From: JAPPFW01 sp964516495
GTDB taxonomy: Bacteria; Actinomycetota; Acidimicrobiia; Spongiisociales; Spongiisociaceae
Reading direction: 5' to 3'
Length of the DNA stretch: 64,000 bases
Assembly (NCBI GenBank): GCA_964516495.1
Contig: CAZEZF010000001.1
Span: 1 to 64,000 of the forward strand
Shown: piece after piece, positions 52,597 through 61,035 of the stretch
How the letters are laid out: every line of letters begins with the position of its first letter
Numbering within the stretch: the first letter of the stretch is position 1
Translations under genes and position numbers: made by a program
The notes under the pieces: model-generated
What the model was told of the DNA's origin: nothing
The model's input: only the letters and a program-made list of their open reading frames with translations
Databases searched by the model: none

Positions 52597-53030
52597 AGAA
52601 CGTCGGACGCAGAGGGTTGACCGAGGAGAGTGGTTCCGTCACTCTGTGGGTCCTGGGTTTCGTAATGGTTCTGTTCTTCGCAGGGGCTCTGACCATGGAT
52701 ATGTGGCGGGTGGTTTCCTATCACGGAACGTTGGTGGGAATCGCCGACAAGGCGGCAATTGCCGGAGCGACCCGGATAGATGTCGAGTCGCTGTACGGCA
52801 ACCTCATCGTGTTGGTTCCCGAGGGCGCCGAAAGAGCGGCGAAGGACTTCGCCCGAAGCCAACCTCACTGGGATGAAGAGTCCATGACGGTCCTGGCCTA
52901 CGCCGATCGATCACAGGTGTCGGTAGAGGTGACCGGAATCGTTCAACTCAGCCTGTTCAAACTCTTCGCGCCGTCCCGGGGAATCGTCTTGAACGTTCGG
53001 AGCGACGCCTCTCCGGCAATCTTCACCTAA
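52593..53030 (+). CDS. TadG-like/helicase-associated Flp pilus protein
   Basis: A 145-residue protein beginning KNVGRRGLTEESGSVTLWVLGFVMVLFFAGALTMDMWRVVSYHGTLVGIADKAAIAGA, the actinobacterial TadG-like (Rv3660c-neighbour type) N-terminus. It ends with a beta-rich domain. ATGA overlap with the gene before. The TAA stop (53028-53030) is immediately followed by a MITE-like element at 53031. No TadA, B or C gene is nearby. Confidence 0.75.
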   Translation: MKNVGRRGLTEESGSVTLWVLGFVMVLFFAGALTMDMWRVVSYHGTLVGIADKAAIAGATRIDVESLYGNLIVLVPEGAERAAKDFARSQPHWDEESMTVLAYADRSQVSVEVTGIVQLSLFKLFAPSRGIVLNVRSDASPAIFT

Positions 53031-53238
53031 CTAACCCCAATTTTTCATGCAGGGGTTTGGATGGGTAACCGAGAGAGGTGAAATTAACCACATGACCTGG
53101 GAAGATAGCTGCGTGACGGCCTCGTCTGGACGGGGCGCCCCTATCACCCGGAGGTGAAGGCCGGGACATCCCGTGAAAGTGGGCTTGACGTGGCCTTTTT
53201 GAGTTCGGTGTGTCTGGGGCATGAAGAATCAGTGCTAA
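53031..53238 (+). mobile_element. MITE-like TTAA element, copy 9 (CTAA flanks)
   Basis: A complete 208-bp copy: CTAA-CCCCAATTTTTCATGCAGG at the left and GCATGAAGAATCAGTG-CTAA at the right. CTAA is not palindromic, yet it appears in the same orientation on both sides, which is what a 4-bp target-site duplication predicts and a terminal inverted repeat does not. The central hairpin TCACC-CGGA-GGTGA is intact. Confidence 0.85.
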
Positions 53239-53274
53239 CTACAGACCGGTCGTGTGCGGGGAGACACAAACCGA

Positions 53275-53523
53275 CTATTCGCCGGCCGGGGAAGCCTTTC
53301 GGGTCTCTCGGTCGGTGTTCTGTTCTGTCTGGTTGGTCGAGCGGCGCCAAGAGGTGAACAAAGGGCCCATCAGGGCGGCGCCGATCAGGATCACCACTGT
53401 AGGTAGGAACCACCTGGGAATGGAAAACAGCCATCCTCGTACCGGGAAGGCGATCCAGGCTGCCAGCAGGATCAGGATCGAACCGAACAGTAGCGAGAAT
53501 ATGTTGAACGGGTGGCGTTTCAT
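53275..53523 (-). CDS. 82-residue two-helix membrane protein
   Basis: Starts at ATG 53521-53523 behind AGGAGGAG. The product has two hydrophobic helices (NIFSLLFGSILILLAAWIAF and PRWFLPTVVILIGAALMGPLF) and a polar C-terminal tail. It follows the PspC/LiaF-like gene by 22 bases and is probably in its operon, perhaps as an envelope-stress accessory. No family name is assigned. Confidence 0.75.
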   Translation of the reverse strand: MKRHPFNIFSLLFGSILILLAAWIAFPVRGWLFSIPRWFLPTVVILIGAALMGPLFTSWRRSTNQTEQNTDRETRKASPAGE

Positions 53524-53545
53524 TTGCGCTCCTCCTTGCCCACGA

Positions 53546-54910
53546 TCACATACCCCTACCCGAGCCGGAAGTCCGGCGATTGGAGGGGGCGAAGGTGTGG
53601 TGAATCGAATGGCGGTCGTGAATCGAATGGTTTGAATACGAGTCGGATCGCCTCCATCCGCTGTCGGACAGGTGAGACGTCCCTTCGGCGCCGGGCCGGT
53701 ACGCGTCGGTATCGAAGTACTGTCGGCCGTCCATTGACCGGGTGACGACCCTGATCTGTCCGATTCCCGCATTGGCGCGGATCCGTAACTCCCCATCATG
53801 TCCGGCTAGCGTGTGTCGAGAGTGGACTCCGAAACCGCCCCGCGTCCGGTCGTTGACGCTCAAGCTACCGATACCGACCTCCCCATAAACCACCGCCGAC
53901 ACGTCTTCGGGGAGATAGACCAGCACCTCCCCTATTCCCACTTCCATCTCTGTCTCAACTGTCCGCCCGGCGAAGTCAACCTCCCGGAGGTCGATCTCCA
54001 ACGTACCGATGACCAGCTCGTATTCGCTGCGTATGTACTCCACGGATGTGATCCGATGGTAGGAATGTACGGTCTCGAAAGAACCGCGACCGATGGAAGA
54101 GTCGCCGTCAACGAGGTCCGCCAGCGGGGAGAGCAGGAGGAATGGAATCACGAGTACTCCCAGAACCGCCAAGCCGCCGGTACGACCGAACCAAGCCCCG
54201 ATGACCAGCCCGATTCCGATGACTGCTACCAGCAATGCCAGGTAGTGGCGGGGTAAGGGATGGAAACCGGGAACCACCGCATCGAGCAGGCCGAGGACGC
54301 CTAACGCCAGCACTCCGCCTCCCAGCGTCACCCGACCGAGGTAGGAGGTTTCCTTTTCCTTTGCCGGTGGAGGGATCGGTGGATCCACCGCCTCGGTATC
54401 GGGTAGGCTTTCGGTCGAGGGAACCGCTTCTTCCTTACCTTCGTCGACGCCCTCGACAGCGGGAGGTGGGGTCGGCGTCGACGCTTCATCTATTCCGGTC
54501 TTGGAGGGAGCGTCATCCCCTCCATCACTCCGTTGGTCCAGGTCGCCGCGGTAGAGCATTACTCCCAGACCGATCAACACTACCGCGAAGGCCAGATCCA
54601 CCCGGATCAGCCCGGTGCGGGAAGCCAGTATGACCACCGCGACACCAACGAGAATCACGCCCCACCAACGACGGGACTGGTCGGCGCCTAACCAGGTTTG
54701 AATGATCGCCTCGGTCTCGCCCTCTTTAGGGATCAGCAGCCATCCTGCAACGTACAGGAGAGCCCCCACCCCCCCGGCGAAGCAAAGTAGCAGGATGACG
54801 ATCCTGATTATCCAGACGGGCGCCCCGAACCGTTTACCCAGACCGGTAGCGACTCCCGCCAGCCAGCGACCTTCGAGAGGCCGGTTTAGTGATGTAGTTG
54901 CGTTGCTCAT
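53546..54910 (-). CDS. PspC domain protein with LiaF-like C-terminus
   Basis: A 454-residue membrane protein: N-terminal PspC domain (RPLEGRWLAGVATGLGKRFGAPVWIIRIVILLL), several further hydrophobic segments, a Pro/Glu-rich linker (about 140-190), and a C-terminal beta-repeat domain (LVIGTLEIDLREVDF, VGIGEVLVYLPEDVSAVVYGEVGIGSL) like LiaF/DUF4097. It lies divergent from a PspC-histidine kinase and response regulator, the pattern of a LiaFSR-type envelope stress module. It probably senses or inhibits the kinase. Confidence 0.85.
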   Translation of the reverse strand: MSNATTSLNRPLEGRWLAGVATGLGKRFGAPVWIIRIVILLLCFAGGVGALLYVAGWLLIPKEGETEAIIQTWLGADQSRRWWGVILVGVAVVILASRTGLIRVDLAFAVVLIGLGVMLYRGDLDQRSDGGDDAPSKTGIDEASTPTPPPAVEGVDEGKEEAVPSTESLPDTEAVDPPIPPPAKEKETSYLGRVTLGGGVLALGVLGLLDAVVPGFHPLPRHYLALLVAVIGIGLVIGAWFGRTGGLAVLGVLVIPFLLLSPLADLVDGDSSIGRGSFETVHSYHRITSVEYIRSEYELVIGTLEIDLREVDFAGRTVETEMEVGIGEVLVYLPEDVSAVVYGEVGIGSLSVNDRTRGGFGVHSRHTLAGHDGELRIRANAGIGQIRVVTRSMDGRQYFDTDAYRPGAEGTSHLSDSGWRRSDSYSNHSIHDRHSIHHTFAPSNRRTSGSGRGM

Positions 54911-55041
54911 GTTCCAACTATCGTCTGTCTGCGAAGATCTGGGTATAGGGGATCACCCTGAAGAATCCCTGTATCGGAAATGATCGGTACAGGTGCATTC
55001 CCCATTGTCGGACCCGGTCGGTTAGTGGGACAATGACCTGT

Positions 55042-56232
55042 ATGGAAACCGGCGGAACTTCTCGATCACAGCGCATCATCGGTAACCTTTCGAGAAGGCG
55101 GAACGGCCGCCTGATCGCGGGGGTGGCCGGAGGTATCGCCGACCGGCTCGGCGTGGCCGATCTCTACGTTCGGGCCGGTTTCCTGGCGCTGGCGCTCATC
55201 TGGGGTATCGGGATAATCGTCTACCTGGGGTTGTGGGCGATCACTCTTGACCGAACCGAGGACTCGGAACCCCCCCGGAGTGAGGATGATCAGCAAAGGG
55301 CGGGTTTCCTGTTGGTGTTCGCCGGCGCCTTGCTGGTCTTGCGCACGCTCGGGATTTGGAGCGGAGATGGTCTGGTATGGCCGGGCGCGGCGGTGATTAT
55401 TGGGGTCGCCTTCTTGATGGATCGGCGTGACATCGACCCCCCCACGGCCATCCTGGCCCAATTCGACCCGAACAGCGGACGCATCCGCACCCGCACTGTT
55501 ATCGGGATGCTACTCCTGGTCGTCGGTCTATCCATCCTCGGCGCCACAGCCGGCCGGGCGGTTGAGACCGTGTTGCTGGCGGTTCTGGTTACCGGAGTGG
55601 GGATGGCGGTGCTGTTCGGTCCATGGGTATGGAGGCTGGTGGCGGACCTGGGCGCCGAGCGGGGTCGGCGGATCCGTGAGGAGGAGCGCGCCCGTATGGC
55701 CGCCCATCTGCACGACTCCGTCCTCCAGACCCTGGCTCTGATCCAGCGGACGGATGATCCGCGGCGGGTGGTTACCCTGGCCCGGGTTCAGGAACGGGAG
55801 TTGCGTCGCTGGCTTTACGGTTCGACCCCGGAGGAAGGCCGGGATCTGCTGTCTCGCGTCTTGCAGAAGGAAGTGGACCGGATCGAGAAGAACTTCGACA
55901 TCCCGGTGGAATTGGTGACGGTGGGTGATCGACCGATGGACCGCCGGATACAGGCCATGGTGGCGGCGGCGGGTGAGGCGCTTACCAATGCCGCCCGGCA
56001 TTCAGGCGCCCGGCAGATATCGATCTACTCCGAGGTGGACGAAGACTCGACCGATATCTGGGTCTCCGATCTCGGCGAGGGCTTCGATTTGGGTCGGGTA
56101 GCCGCCGACCGGCGGGGTATAGCCGAATCGATCATCGCCAGGATGGAAAGCCACGGCGGGACCGCTCAGGTTGTTTCCGCACCGGGAGAAGGAACCGAGG
56201 TGCATCTTCGGCTGTCGGGGGAACCCGGATGA
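55042..56232 (+). CDS. PspC-fused sensor histidine kinase (LiaS/DesK type)
   Basis: A 396-residue kinase: N-terminal PspC domain (NGRLIAGVAGGIADRLGVADLYVRAGFLAL), several transmembrane helices (about 60-195), then HisKA_3 with phospho-acceptor His in ARMAAHLHDSVLQTLALIQ, and a HATPase domain with GEALTNAARHSGA (N box) and DLGEGFDL. ATG 55042 was preferred to 55033. It overlaps the response regulator by four bases. PspC-kinase fusions are known in actinobacteria. Confidence 0.9.
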   Translation: METGGTSRSQRIIGNLSRRRNGRLIAGVAGGIADRLGVADLYVRAGFLALALIWGIGIIVYLGLWAITLDRTEDSEPPRSEDDQQRAGFLLVFAGALLVLRTLGIWSGDGLVWPGAAVIIGVAFLMDRRDIDPPTAILAQFDPNSGRIRTRTVIGMLLLVVGLSILGATAGRAVETVLLAVLVTGVGMAVLFGPWVWRLVADLGAERGRRIREEERARMAAHLHDSVLQTLALIQRTDDPRRVVTLARVQERELRRWLYGSTPEEGRDLLSRVLQKEVDRIEKNFDIPVELVTVGDRPMDRRIQAMVAAAGEALTNAARHSGARQISIYSEVDEDSTDIWVSDLGEGFDLGRVAADRRGIAESIIARMESHGGTAQVVSAPGEGTEVHLRLSGEPG

Positions 56233-56867
56233 TCCGCGTATTGGTCGTGGACGATCACCGGATATTCCTGTCCGGCGTGGAGGCGGAGTTGACGGACAGG
56301 GATGGTATTACGGTGACCGGAACCGCCGAGGATGTGGATGTGGCCCTTGACTCCCTCCGGAGCGATCCTCCCGATGTGGCGCTCGTTGACGTCCATATGC
56401 CGGGCGGAGGCGGTCTCGCCATAGTCGAGAACCTCGGGGAGACCAATCCTGAAGTGAAGTTCTTGGCGCTCTCCGTCTCGGATGCGGCCGAGGATGTGAT
56501 AGCTATGATCCGGGCCGGCGCCCGAGGGTATGTCACCAAGTCAATCGGTCCGGCGGAGTTGGCCGACGCGATACGGCGGGTACATGAAGGGGATGCGGTG
56601 TTCTCCCCCCGGTTGGCCGGGTTCGTCCTGGATGCCTTCTCGTCCGCTGTCCCGCCGCCGTCCGATCCGGAACTCGATCGGCTCACCGCGCGGGAGAAGG
56701 AGGTGCTGAGGCTTATTGCGCGCGGATATCCGTACAAGCAGGTGGCCAGGAGGCTCTACATCAGTGTCAAGACCGTCGAGTCCCACGTATCCTCGGTTCT
56801 GCGAAAACTCCAACTATCGAGTCGCTACGAACTGGCGCGTTGGGCGACCAAACGCCGGATGGTCTGA
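56229..56867 (+). CDS. NarL/LuxR-family response regulator
   Basis: A 212-residue regulator: receiver domain with VVDDHRIFLSG acidic pocket and phospho-Asp in PDVALVDVHMPGGGG, KSIGPAELADAI (Lys), and a C-terminal LuxR helix-turn-helix LTAREKEVLRLIARGYPYKQVARRLYISVKTVESHVSSVLRKL. It is the partner of the PspC-kinase at 55042 and may control the divergent PspC/LiaF operon. Confidence 0.93.
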   Translation: MIRVLVVDDHRIFLSGVEAELTDRDGITVTGTAEDVDVALDSLRSDPPDVALVDVHMPGGGGLAIVENLGETNPEVKFLALSVSDAAEDVIAMIRAGARGYVTKSIGPAELADAIRRVHEGDAVFSPRLAGFVLDAFSSAVPPPSDPELDRLTAREKEVLRLIARGYPYKQVARRLYISVKTVESHVSSVLRKLQLSSRYELARWATKRRMV

Positions 56868-56876
56868 TCGGCGGAG

Positions 56877-57290
56877 CTACTCGTCACTGAACAGTTGGCC
56901 GGCGATATCGGGTTGCCGATCTTGCCAGTACCGGGCGACGGTCTCCGCAAGCCCCGCGTCGCCCAGTTTGGCCGATAGCCAAGGGTCGTCCGCAACATCT
57001 CCGAAGGAACCCAGCGCCCGAACGATGTGGTACACGCTCTGATGACTTCTGCTCACGCCATACCGTAGGCAATACCAGTCCAAGCATCTGTATTGCGCCT
57101 GCCCGTCCCATCGTTTCGACACGCATCAGGTCGTAATAGTCGCGGAGTTCTCCTCGGTCGCCGATCACCTCCAACTTGGTCGCCACCACATCCGGGAAAG
57201 ACCCGACCACCATCTTTCCTACCGTCTGAGCTCGCCCGATCCGATACTGATCGGCGGCCGAGAGATACTGAACTTTACAGCGTGACGACG
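56877..57290 (-). pseudogene. AbiEii-type nucleotidyltransferase toxin relic (frameshifted)
   Basis: One frame reads SAADQYRIGRAQTVG then FPDVVATKLEVIGDRGELRDYYDLMRVETMGRAGAIQ; the continuation lies in another frame as LDWYCLRYGVSRSHQSVYHIVRALGSFGDVADDPW...VARYWQDRQPDIAGQLF. Together they match, from memory, the central and C-terminal part of AbiEii/AbiGii nucleotidyltransferase proteins. A frameshift near 57075 separates them, and the N-terminal catalytic part with the GSxxxD motif is missing. No antitoxin gene is beside it. Confidence 0.65.
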
Positions 57291-57354
57291 CATTACTCCA
57301 TAAACGCATCGAGGTCGGCCAATGCTTCCGTTGCGGGCTGCTAGGGTGCCGTTG

Positions 57355-58716
57355 GTGCGTAACTTCGACCTTTTGATCATCGGCGCAGGTTCGGGCAACT
57401 CGATCATCGGCCCCGAGCACGACGATTGGGATGTCGCCATCGTCGAAAGCGGTCCCTTCGGAGGAACTTGTCTGAACGTCGGCTGCATCCCGTCCAAGAT
57501 GTATGTGTACGCGGCTGAAATGGCGGAGTTGGCAGCGGACGGGGAACGGTTGGGGGTTCATACCCGTTTCGACGGTGTTGACTGGCCCGCCATCCGGGAC
57601 CGCATCTTCGGACGGATCGATCCGATCGCCGAGGGAGGCCGACACTACCGGGAGGGTCTTCCTAACGTAACGGTGTATTCGGGCGCGGGACGGTTTGTGG
57701 GTCCCAAGCAGGTGGAGGTCACCGGTGAGGTTATAACCGCGGCGCGGATAGTTGTCGCGGCCGGTGGACGACCCACCGCGCCTCCGGTACCGGGTCTGTC
57801 CGAGGCCGGTTACCACACCTCCGACACGATCATGCGGCTTGATGACCTGCCCGAGCGGCTGCTGGTGATCGGCGCCGGTTACATAGCCGCCGAGTTGGGG
57901 GGAGTCATGGGGGCTTTCGGCTCGAGAGTGACATTCCTGCTGAGAGGCGACACCTTCCTGCGTCGTGAGGACCGCGACATATCGAGCCGGTTCACCGCCG
58001 CCTACGCCAAGCGATTCGATGTCCGAACCCACACCCGGATTATCGAGGTCCGCCGGGATGGACTCGAGGTCGTGATCGACTTGCTCGACGAGGAGGGGAA
58101 CCCTACAGAGGTCAGGGGGGACGAGTTGCTGGTCGCAACCGGCCGCCGCCCCAATTCCGACCGGCTAGAGGTTGTTGCAGGGGGAATCGAGGTCGACCGG
58201 CGCGGCTTCGTGGTCACAGACGAACAACTTCGGACCAATGTAGATAGCGTGTGGGCGTTGGGCGATATCACCAACCCGATCCAGTTGAAACATGTCGCCA
58301 ATCACGAGGCGCGGGTGGTCCGCCACAACCTGACCAATCCGGACAACCCCATGACCGTCGACCACCGCTACATCCCCCACGCCGTTTTCGGTTACCCCCA
58401 GATTGCGAGCGTCGGGCTGACCGAGGACGAATGTCGTAGCCGCGACATCCCTCACACGAGCCATGTGCAGCCCTTTGGAGCGGCGGCTTACGGTTGGGCG
58501 ATGGAGGACTCCGACAGCGTGGCCAAGTTAATCGCCCACCCGGAGACCCGCCGACTGCTCGGCGCCCACATCATCGGTCCACAGGCCCCCACCCTCATCC
58601 AGCAGCTGATCCAAGGCATGCACTTCGATCTGACAGTCGACCAGATGGCTAGCGGCCAGTACTACATCCACCCGGCCCTACCCGAGGTGGTTGAACAGGC
58701 CCTCCTGGAACTCTGA
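57355..58716 (+). CDS. mtr: mycothione reductase
   Basis: A 453-residue FAD disulfide reductase. It starts (GTG 57355) RNFDLLIIGAGSGNSIIGPE, the mycothione reductase form of the GxGxxG FAD motif, followed by redox pair GGTCLNVGCIPSKM, NADPH loop LLVIGAGYIAAELGG, and C-terminal catalytic His in HPALPEVVEQALLEL. The short N-terminus and GSGNS motif separate it from lipoamide dehydrogenase. It keeps mycothiol reduced. It fits with the Mca-like amidase in this window. Confidence 0.9.
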   Translation: MRNFDLLIIGAGSGNSIIGPEHDDWDVAIVESGPFGGTCLNVGCIPSKMYVYAAEMAELAADGERLGVHTRFDGVDWPAIRDRIFGRIDPIAEGGRHYREGLPNVTVYSGAGRFVGPKQVEVTGEVITAARIVVAAGGRPTAPPVPGLSEAGYHTSDTIMRLDDLPERLLVIGAGYIAAELGGVMGAFGSRVTFLLRGDTFLRREDRDISSRFTAAYAKRFDVRTHTRIIEVRRDGLEVVIDLLDEEGNPTEVRGDELLVATGRRPNSDRLEVVAGGIEVDRRGFVVTDEQLRTNVDSVWALGDITNPIQLKHVANHEARVVRHNLTNPDNPMTVDHRYIPHAVFGYPQIASVGLTEDECRSRDIPHTSHVQPFGAAAYGWAMEDSDSVAKLIAHPETRRLLGAHIIGPQAPTLIQQLIQGMHFDLTVDQMASGQYYIHPALPEVVEQALLEL

Positions 58717-58804
58717 CTGAAGCTCAAATTAGATCATCGCCGGTTAGCGGTTATCTGATTCCGGCTACGGCCCCTCCCCCGGGGAAGGCGTTGATCTCCG
58801 CACC

Positions 58805-59012
58805 AGCTCCAATTTTTCACGCAGGGGTTTGATTGGGTTAGCCGAGAGATAGGCTAGGGACACCCCTGACTTGGGAGGATAGCTGCTTGGCGGCCTCTAC
58901 TGGCCGGGGCGCCCCCATCACCCTGAGGTGAACGCCGGGACGACCCACGATGCTGCGCTTGACGTGGCCTTTTTGGGTTCGGTGTTTCTGGGGCATGAAG
59001 AATACGGGCTAA
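58805..59012 (+). mobile_element. MITE-like TTAA element, copy 10
   Basis: About 208 bp: CTCCAATTTTTCACGCAGGG at the left, GGGGCATGAAGAATACGGG-CTAA at the right, with hairpin TCACC-CTGA-GGTGA. The flanking tetramers do not match, so it is an older copy. It sits between convergent mtr and the ABC permease genes; the rest of the 343-base gap holds no gene. Confidence 0.8.
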
Positions 59013-59059
59013 TCGCGCACGGCTTCTTGCGTTTCGCCGACCGATCCCGGAGTCGTGTA

Positions 59060-60061
59060 TCATCCTGGTTGGGTATCCGGACCGGCGCGGCGACGCACTC
59101 TCCGCCTTCTGAGCGCGGCTCTGATAACGGGCCTCTCCACCACCAACTCCAGGACCACGACCACTATCAGGACCGCGCCGGTGGCCAATGTCAGCACATA
59201 GAAGGGCGCTCCTCCGAGGCTGAGCCCGCTGGTGATGAAGCGGAGAGTGAGGGTACCGACTGCGATTCCTACCACCGAACCTTTACCTCCGAGGAGGCTG
59301 ACTCCGCCGATCAATGCCGCCGCGGCCGCGGGGAGGAGCAACTGCTCGAAGGCGGCCGGCCCGGCGCTTCCCGACTTGATGGAGGTGAGCGCCCCGGCAA
59401 GAGCCGCCATCGAACCGGACAGGGCAAAGGTCAGCACCAGTGGACGGACCAGCGGAACGCCCGCGGCGGCCGCCTCCTGTCGTCCCCCACCCGCCGCGTA
59501 GATCTCGCGACCCCAGCGGGTGTACACGAGGAACAGTCCGACCATGACGAATACCAGGATGGTCACCAGGCTGAACGGTGAAAACAGCCACAGCTGCTGT
59601 CTCACGGAATCGGAGATGTCGAGGTTCTTCATGACCACCGTGTTCTCTCCCGAGATCATGAAGGCCAATCCCCGTAGCCCGATCAGCGTTCCGAGGGTGA
59701 AGACCAGGGAGTGGATCTTCAGACGATGGATCAGGTATCCCTGGATGGCGCCGTAGGCCAGGCCGAAGACGGTCGAAACGGCTACGGCCGCCGGCAGGCC
59801 GAGATCCTCCACGAGCGACACTGCGACGATGCCTGACACCGCCGCCACCGACCCTACCGAGAGGTCGAGTTCACCGGCGATAATCGTCAGACCCACCGCG
59901 AGAGCGGCCAGTCCCAGCCAGGCGAAACCCTCCAAGATCGTGAAGATGTTGTTGGTGGTCGCAAAGCGCCGGTCCACTATCGCGAATACGATGAACACCC
60001 CGACGAAGAGAGCCAACCGAGCCCAGACAATCGCCTCTACCCGAGCAGTGAGTTCTTTCAC
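59060..60061 (-). CDS. sugar-type ABC transporter permease
   Basis: A 333-residue CUT2 permease from GTG 60059-60061 (KELTARVEAIVWARLALFVGVFIVFAIVDRRFATTNN), overlapping the previous stop as GTGA. Signature AVGLTIIAGELDLSVGSVAAVSG and LIGGVSLLGGKGSVVGIAVGTL are present among about ten hydrophobic segments; the tail is very basic. It pairs with the permease at 60058 and the fused ATPase at 61032. Confidence 0.92.
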   Translation of the reverse strand: MKELTARVEAIVWARLALFVGVFIVFAIVDRRFATTNNIFTILEGFAWLGLAALAVGLTIIAGELDLSVGSVAAVSGIVAVSLVEDLGLPAAVAVSTVFGLAYGAIQGYLIHRLKIHSLVFTLGTLIGLRGLAFMISGENTVVMKNLDISDSVRQQLWLFSPFSLVTILVFVMVGLFLVYTRWGREIYAAGGGRQEAAAAGVPLVRPLVLTFALSGSMAALAGALTSIKSGSAGPAAFEQLLLPAAAAALIGGVSLLGGKGSVVGIAVGTLTLRFITSGLSLGGAPFYVLTLATGAVLIVVVVLELVVERPVIRAALRRRRVRRRAGPDTQPG

Positions 60062-61035
60062 GCCAACCGCCTGCGGTTGCGGATGAGGGTGAAGGCGCTG
60101 ACGCTCACCAGGATCGCCAACCCGACAAAGAAGACCCTGACCCCGTAGCTGAAGCCGCGTAGCACCATCAGGTTCTGGAGCGCGGCGATGAACACCGCTC
60201 CGAGGGCGGTCCGGGTGGCGGATCCCTCTCCACCCTGGATCGCGGCGCCACCCACCAGTATGGCGGCGATAGCGTCTATGTCGACGCCGTCGAAGTGATC
60301 GAGCCGTCCTTGGCTGAATTGGGCGGCGGTGAATATTCCTGCCATGGCGGCGCCCAACGATGAGACCAGAAAGACATAGATGGCGATCCTTCCGGGCCGA
60401 AGTCCGGCCGTCGTGGCTGCGAACCGGTTGGCCCCCACCAGCGTGACCTCGCGTCCGAAGCGGGTTCTGGTGAGAACCACTGCGGTGATGATCGTTATCA
60501 GGACGAAGGCCCAGGTCTGGTTGGGTATCTCCAGGGGGCGGGAGGTTCCGATCCATTCGGCCGCGTCGGTTCCCGTTCGAACCGTCTTGTTGTCGGTCAG
60601 CCAAGCCACCATGCCGAATATGACGGCGCCTACAGCGAGGGTCACCACGATCGGGTTGCCCCCCAAGGCGACGGCGCCACCCTGAATCACTCCGACCGCC
60701 GACGACAGCAGGACCACCGCCGCGATGGCCACCCAGACCGGGAATCCCCAGCTGAGAAACGCGGCGAAGGAGATCGCCGACATGGCGGCGGTCTGCGAGA
60801 CGGAAAGCGAGAAGAAGCTACCGGCGATGGTGATTAACGTCATGGTCACCGCGACAATGCCGATCAGGGCGGCAGTTCGGACTATGGTCTGGAAGTTCCG
60901 GTAGGTCATGAACTCCGGCGTCGTGATCCAACCGACTATCCCCAGCAAGAGCACCGCGCCGATAACCGCCAAGGGGACGAACATCGAACGCGACAAGCCC
61001 GGTCCTCTTCCGACGGAGCGGCTGAGATCGCTCAT
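60058..61035 (-). CDS. sugar-type ABC transporter permease
   Basis: A 325-residue second CUT2 permease from ATG 61033-61035 (SDLSRSVGRGPGLSRSMFVPLAVIGAVLLLGIVGWITTPEFMTYRNFQTIV). Signature region AVTMTLITIAGSFFSLSVSQTAA differs from the usual DLSVGS, and ILVGGAAIQGGEGSATRTALGAV follows. ATGA overlap with the ATPase gene. Two different permeases suggest a heterodimeric channel. Confidence 0.92.
   Translation of the reverse strand: MSDLSRSVGRGPGLSRSMFVPLAVIGAVLLLGIVGWITTPEFMTYRNFQTIVRTAALIGIVAVTMTLITIAGSFFSLSVSQTAAMSAISFAAFLSWGFPVWVAIAAVVLLSSAVGVIQGGAVALGGNPIVVTLAVGAVIFGMVAWLTDNKTVRTGTDAAEWIGTSRPLEIPNQTWAFVLITIITAVVLTRTRFGREVTLVGANRFAATTAGLRPGRIAIYVFLVSSLGAAMAGIFTAAQFSQGRLDHFDGVDIDAIAAILVGGAAIQGGEGSATRTALGAVFIAALQNLMVLRGFSYGVRVFFVGLAILVSVSAFTLIRNRRRLA

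Noticed and set aside
53546..53799. Minus-strand frame overlapping the 3' end of the PspC/LiaF-like gene, in frame with the 82-residue protein
   Set aside because: The upstream extension is out of frame with the PspC gene and has no conserved sequence; the strong AGGAGGAG site sets the start of the small gene at 53523.
56884..58032. Long minus-strand frame opposite mycothione reductase
   Set aside because: Most of it is antisense to mtr; only its last part, beyond the mtr start, carries real AbiEii-like sequence and is reported as a pseudogene.
1..59012. CRISPR array from the recurring ~200 bp repeats
   Set aside because: Repeats are long, widely spaced, in both orientations, with inverted ends and target duplications; no short regular repeat-spacer pattern and no cas genes.
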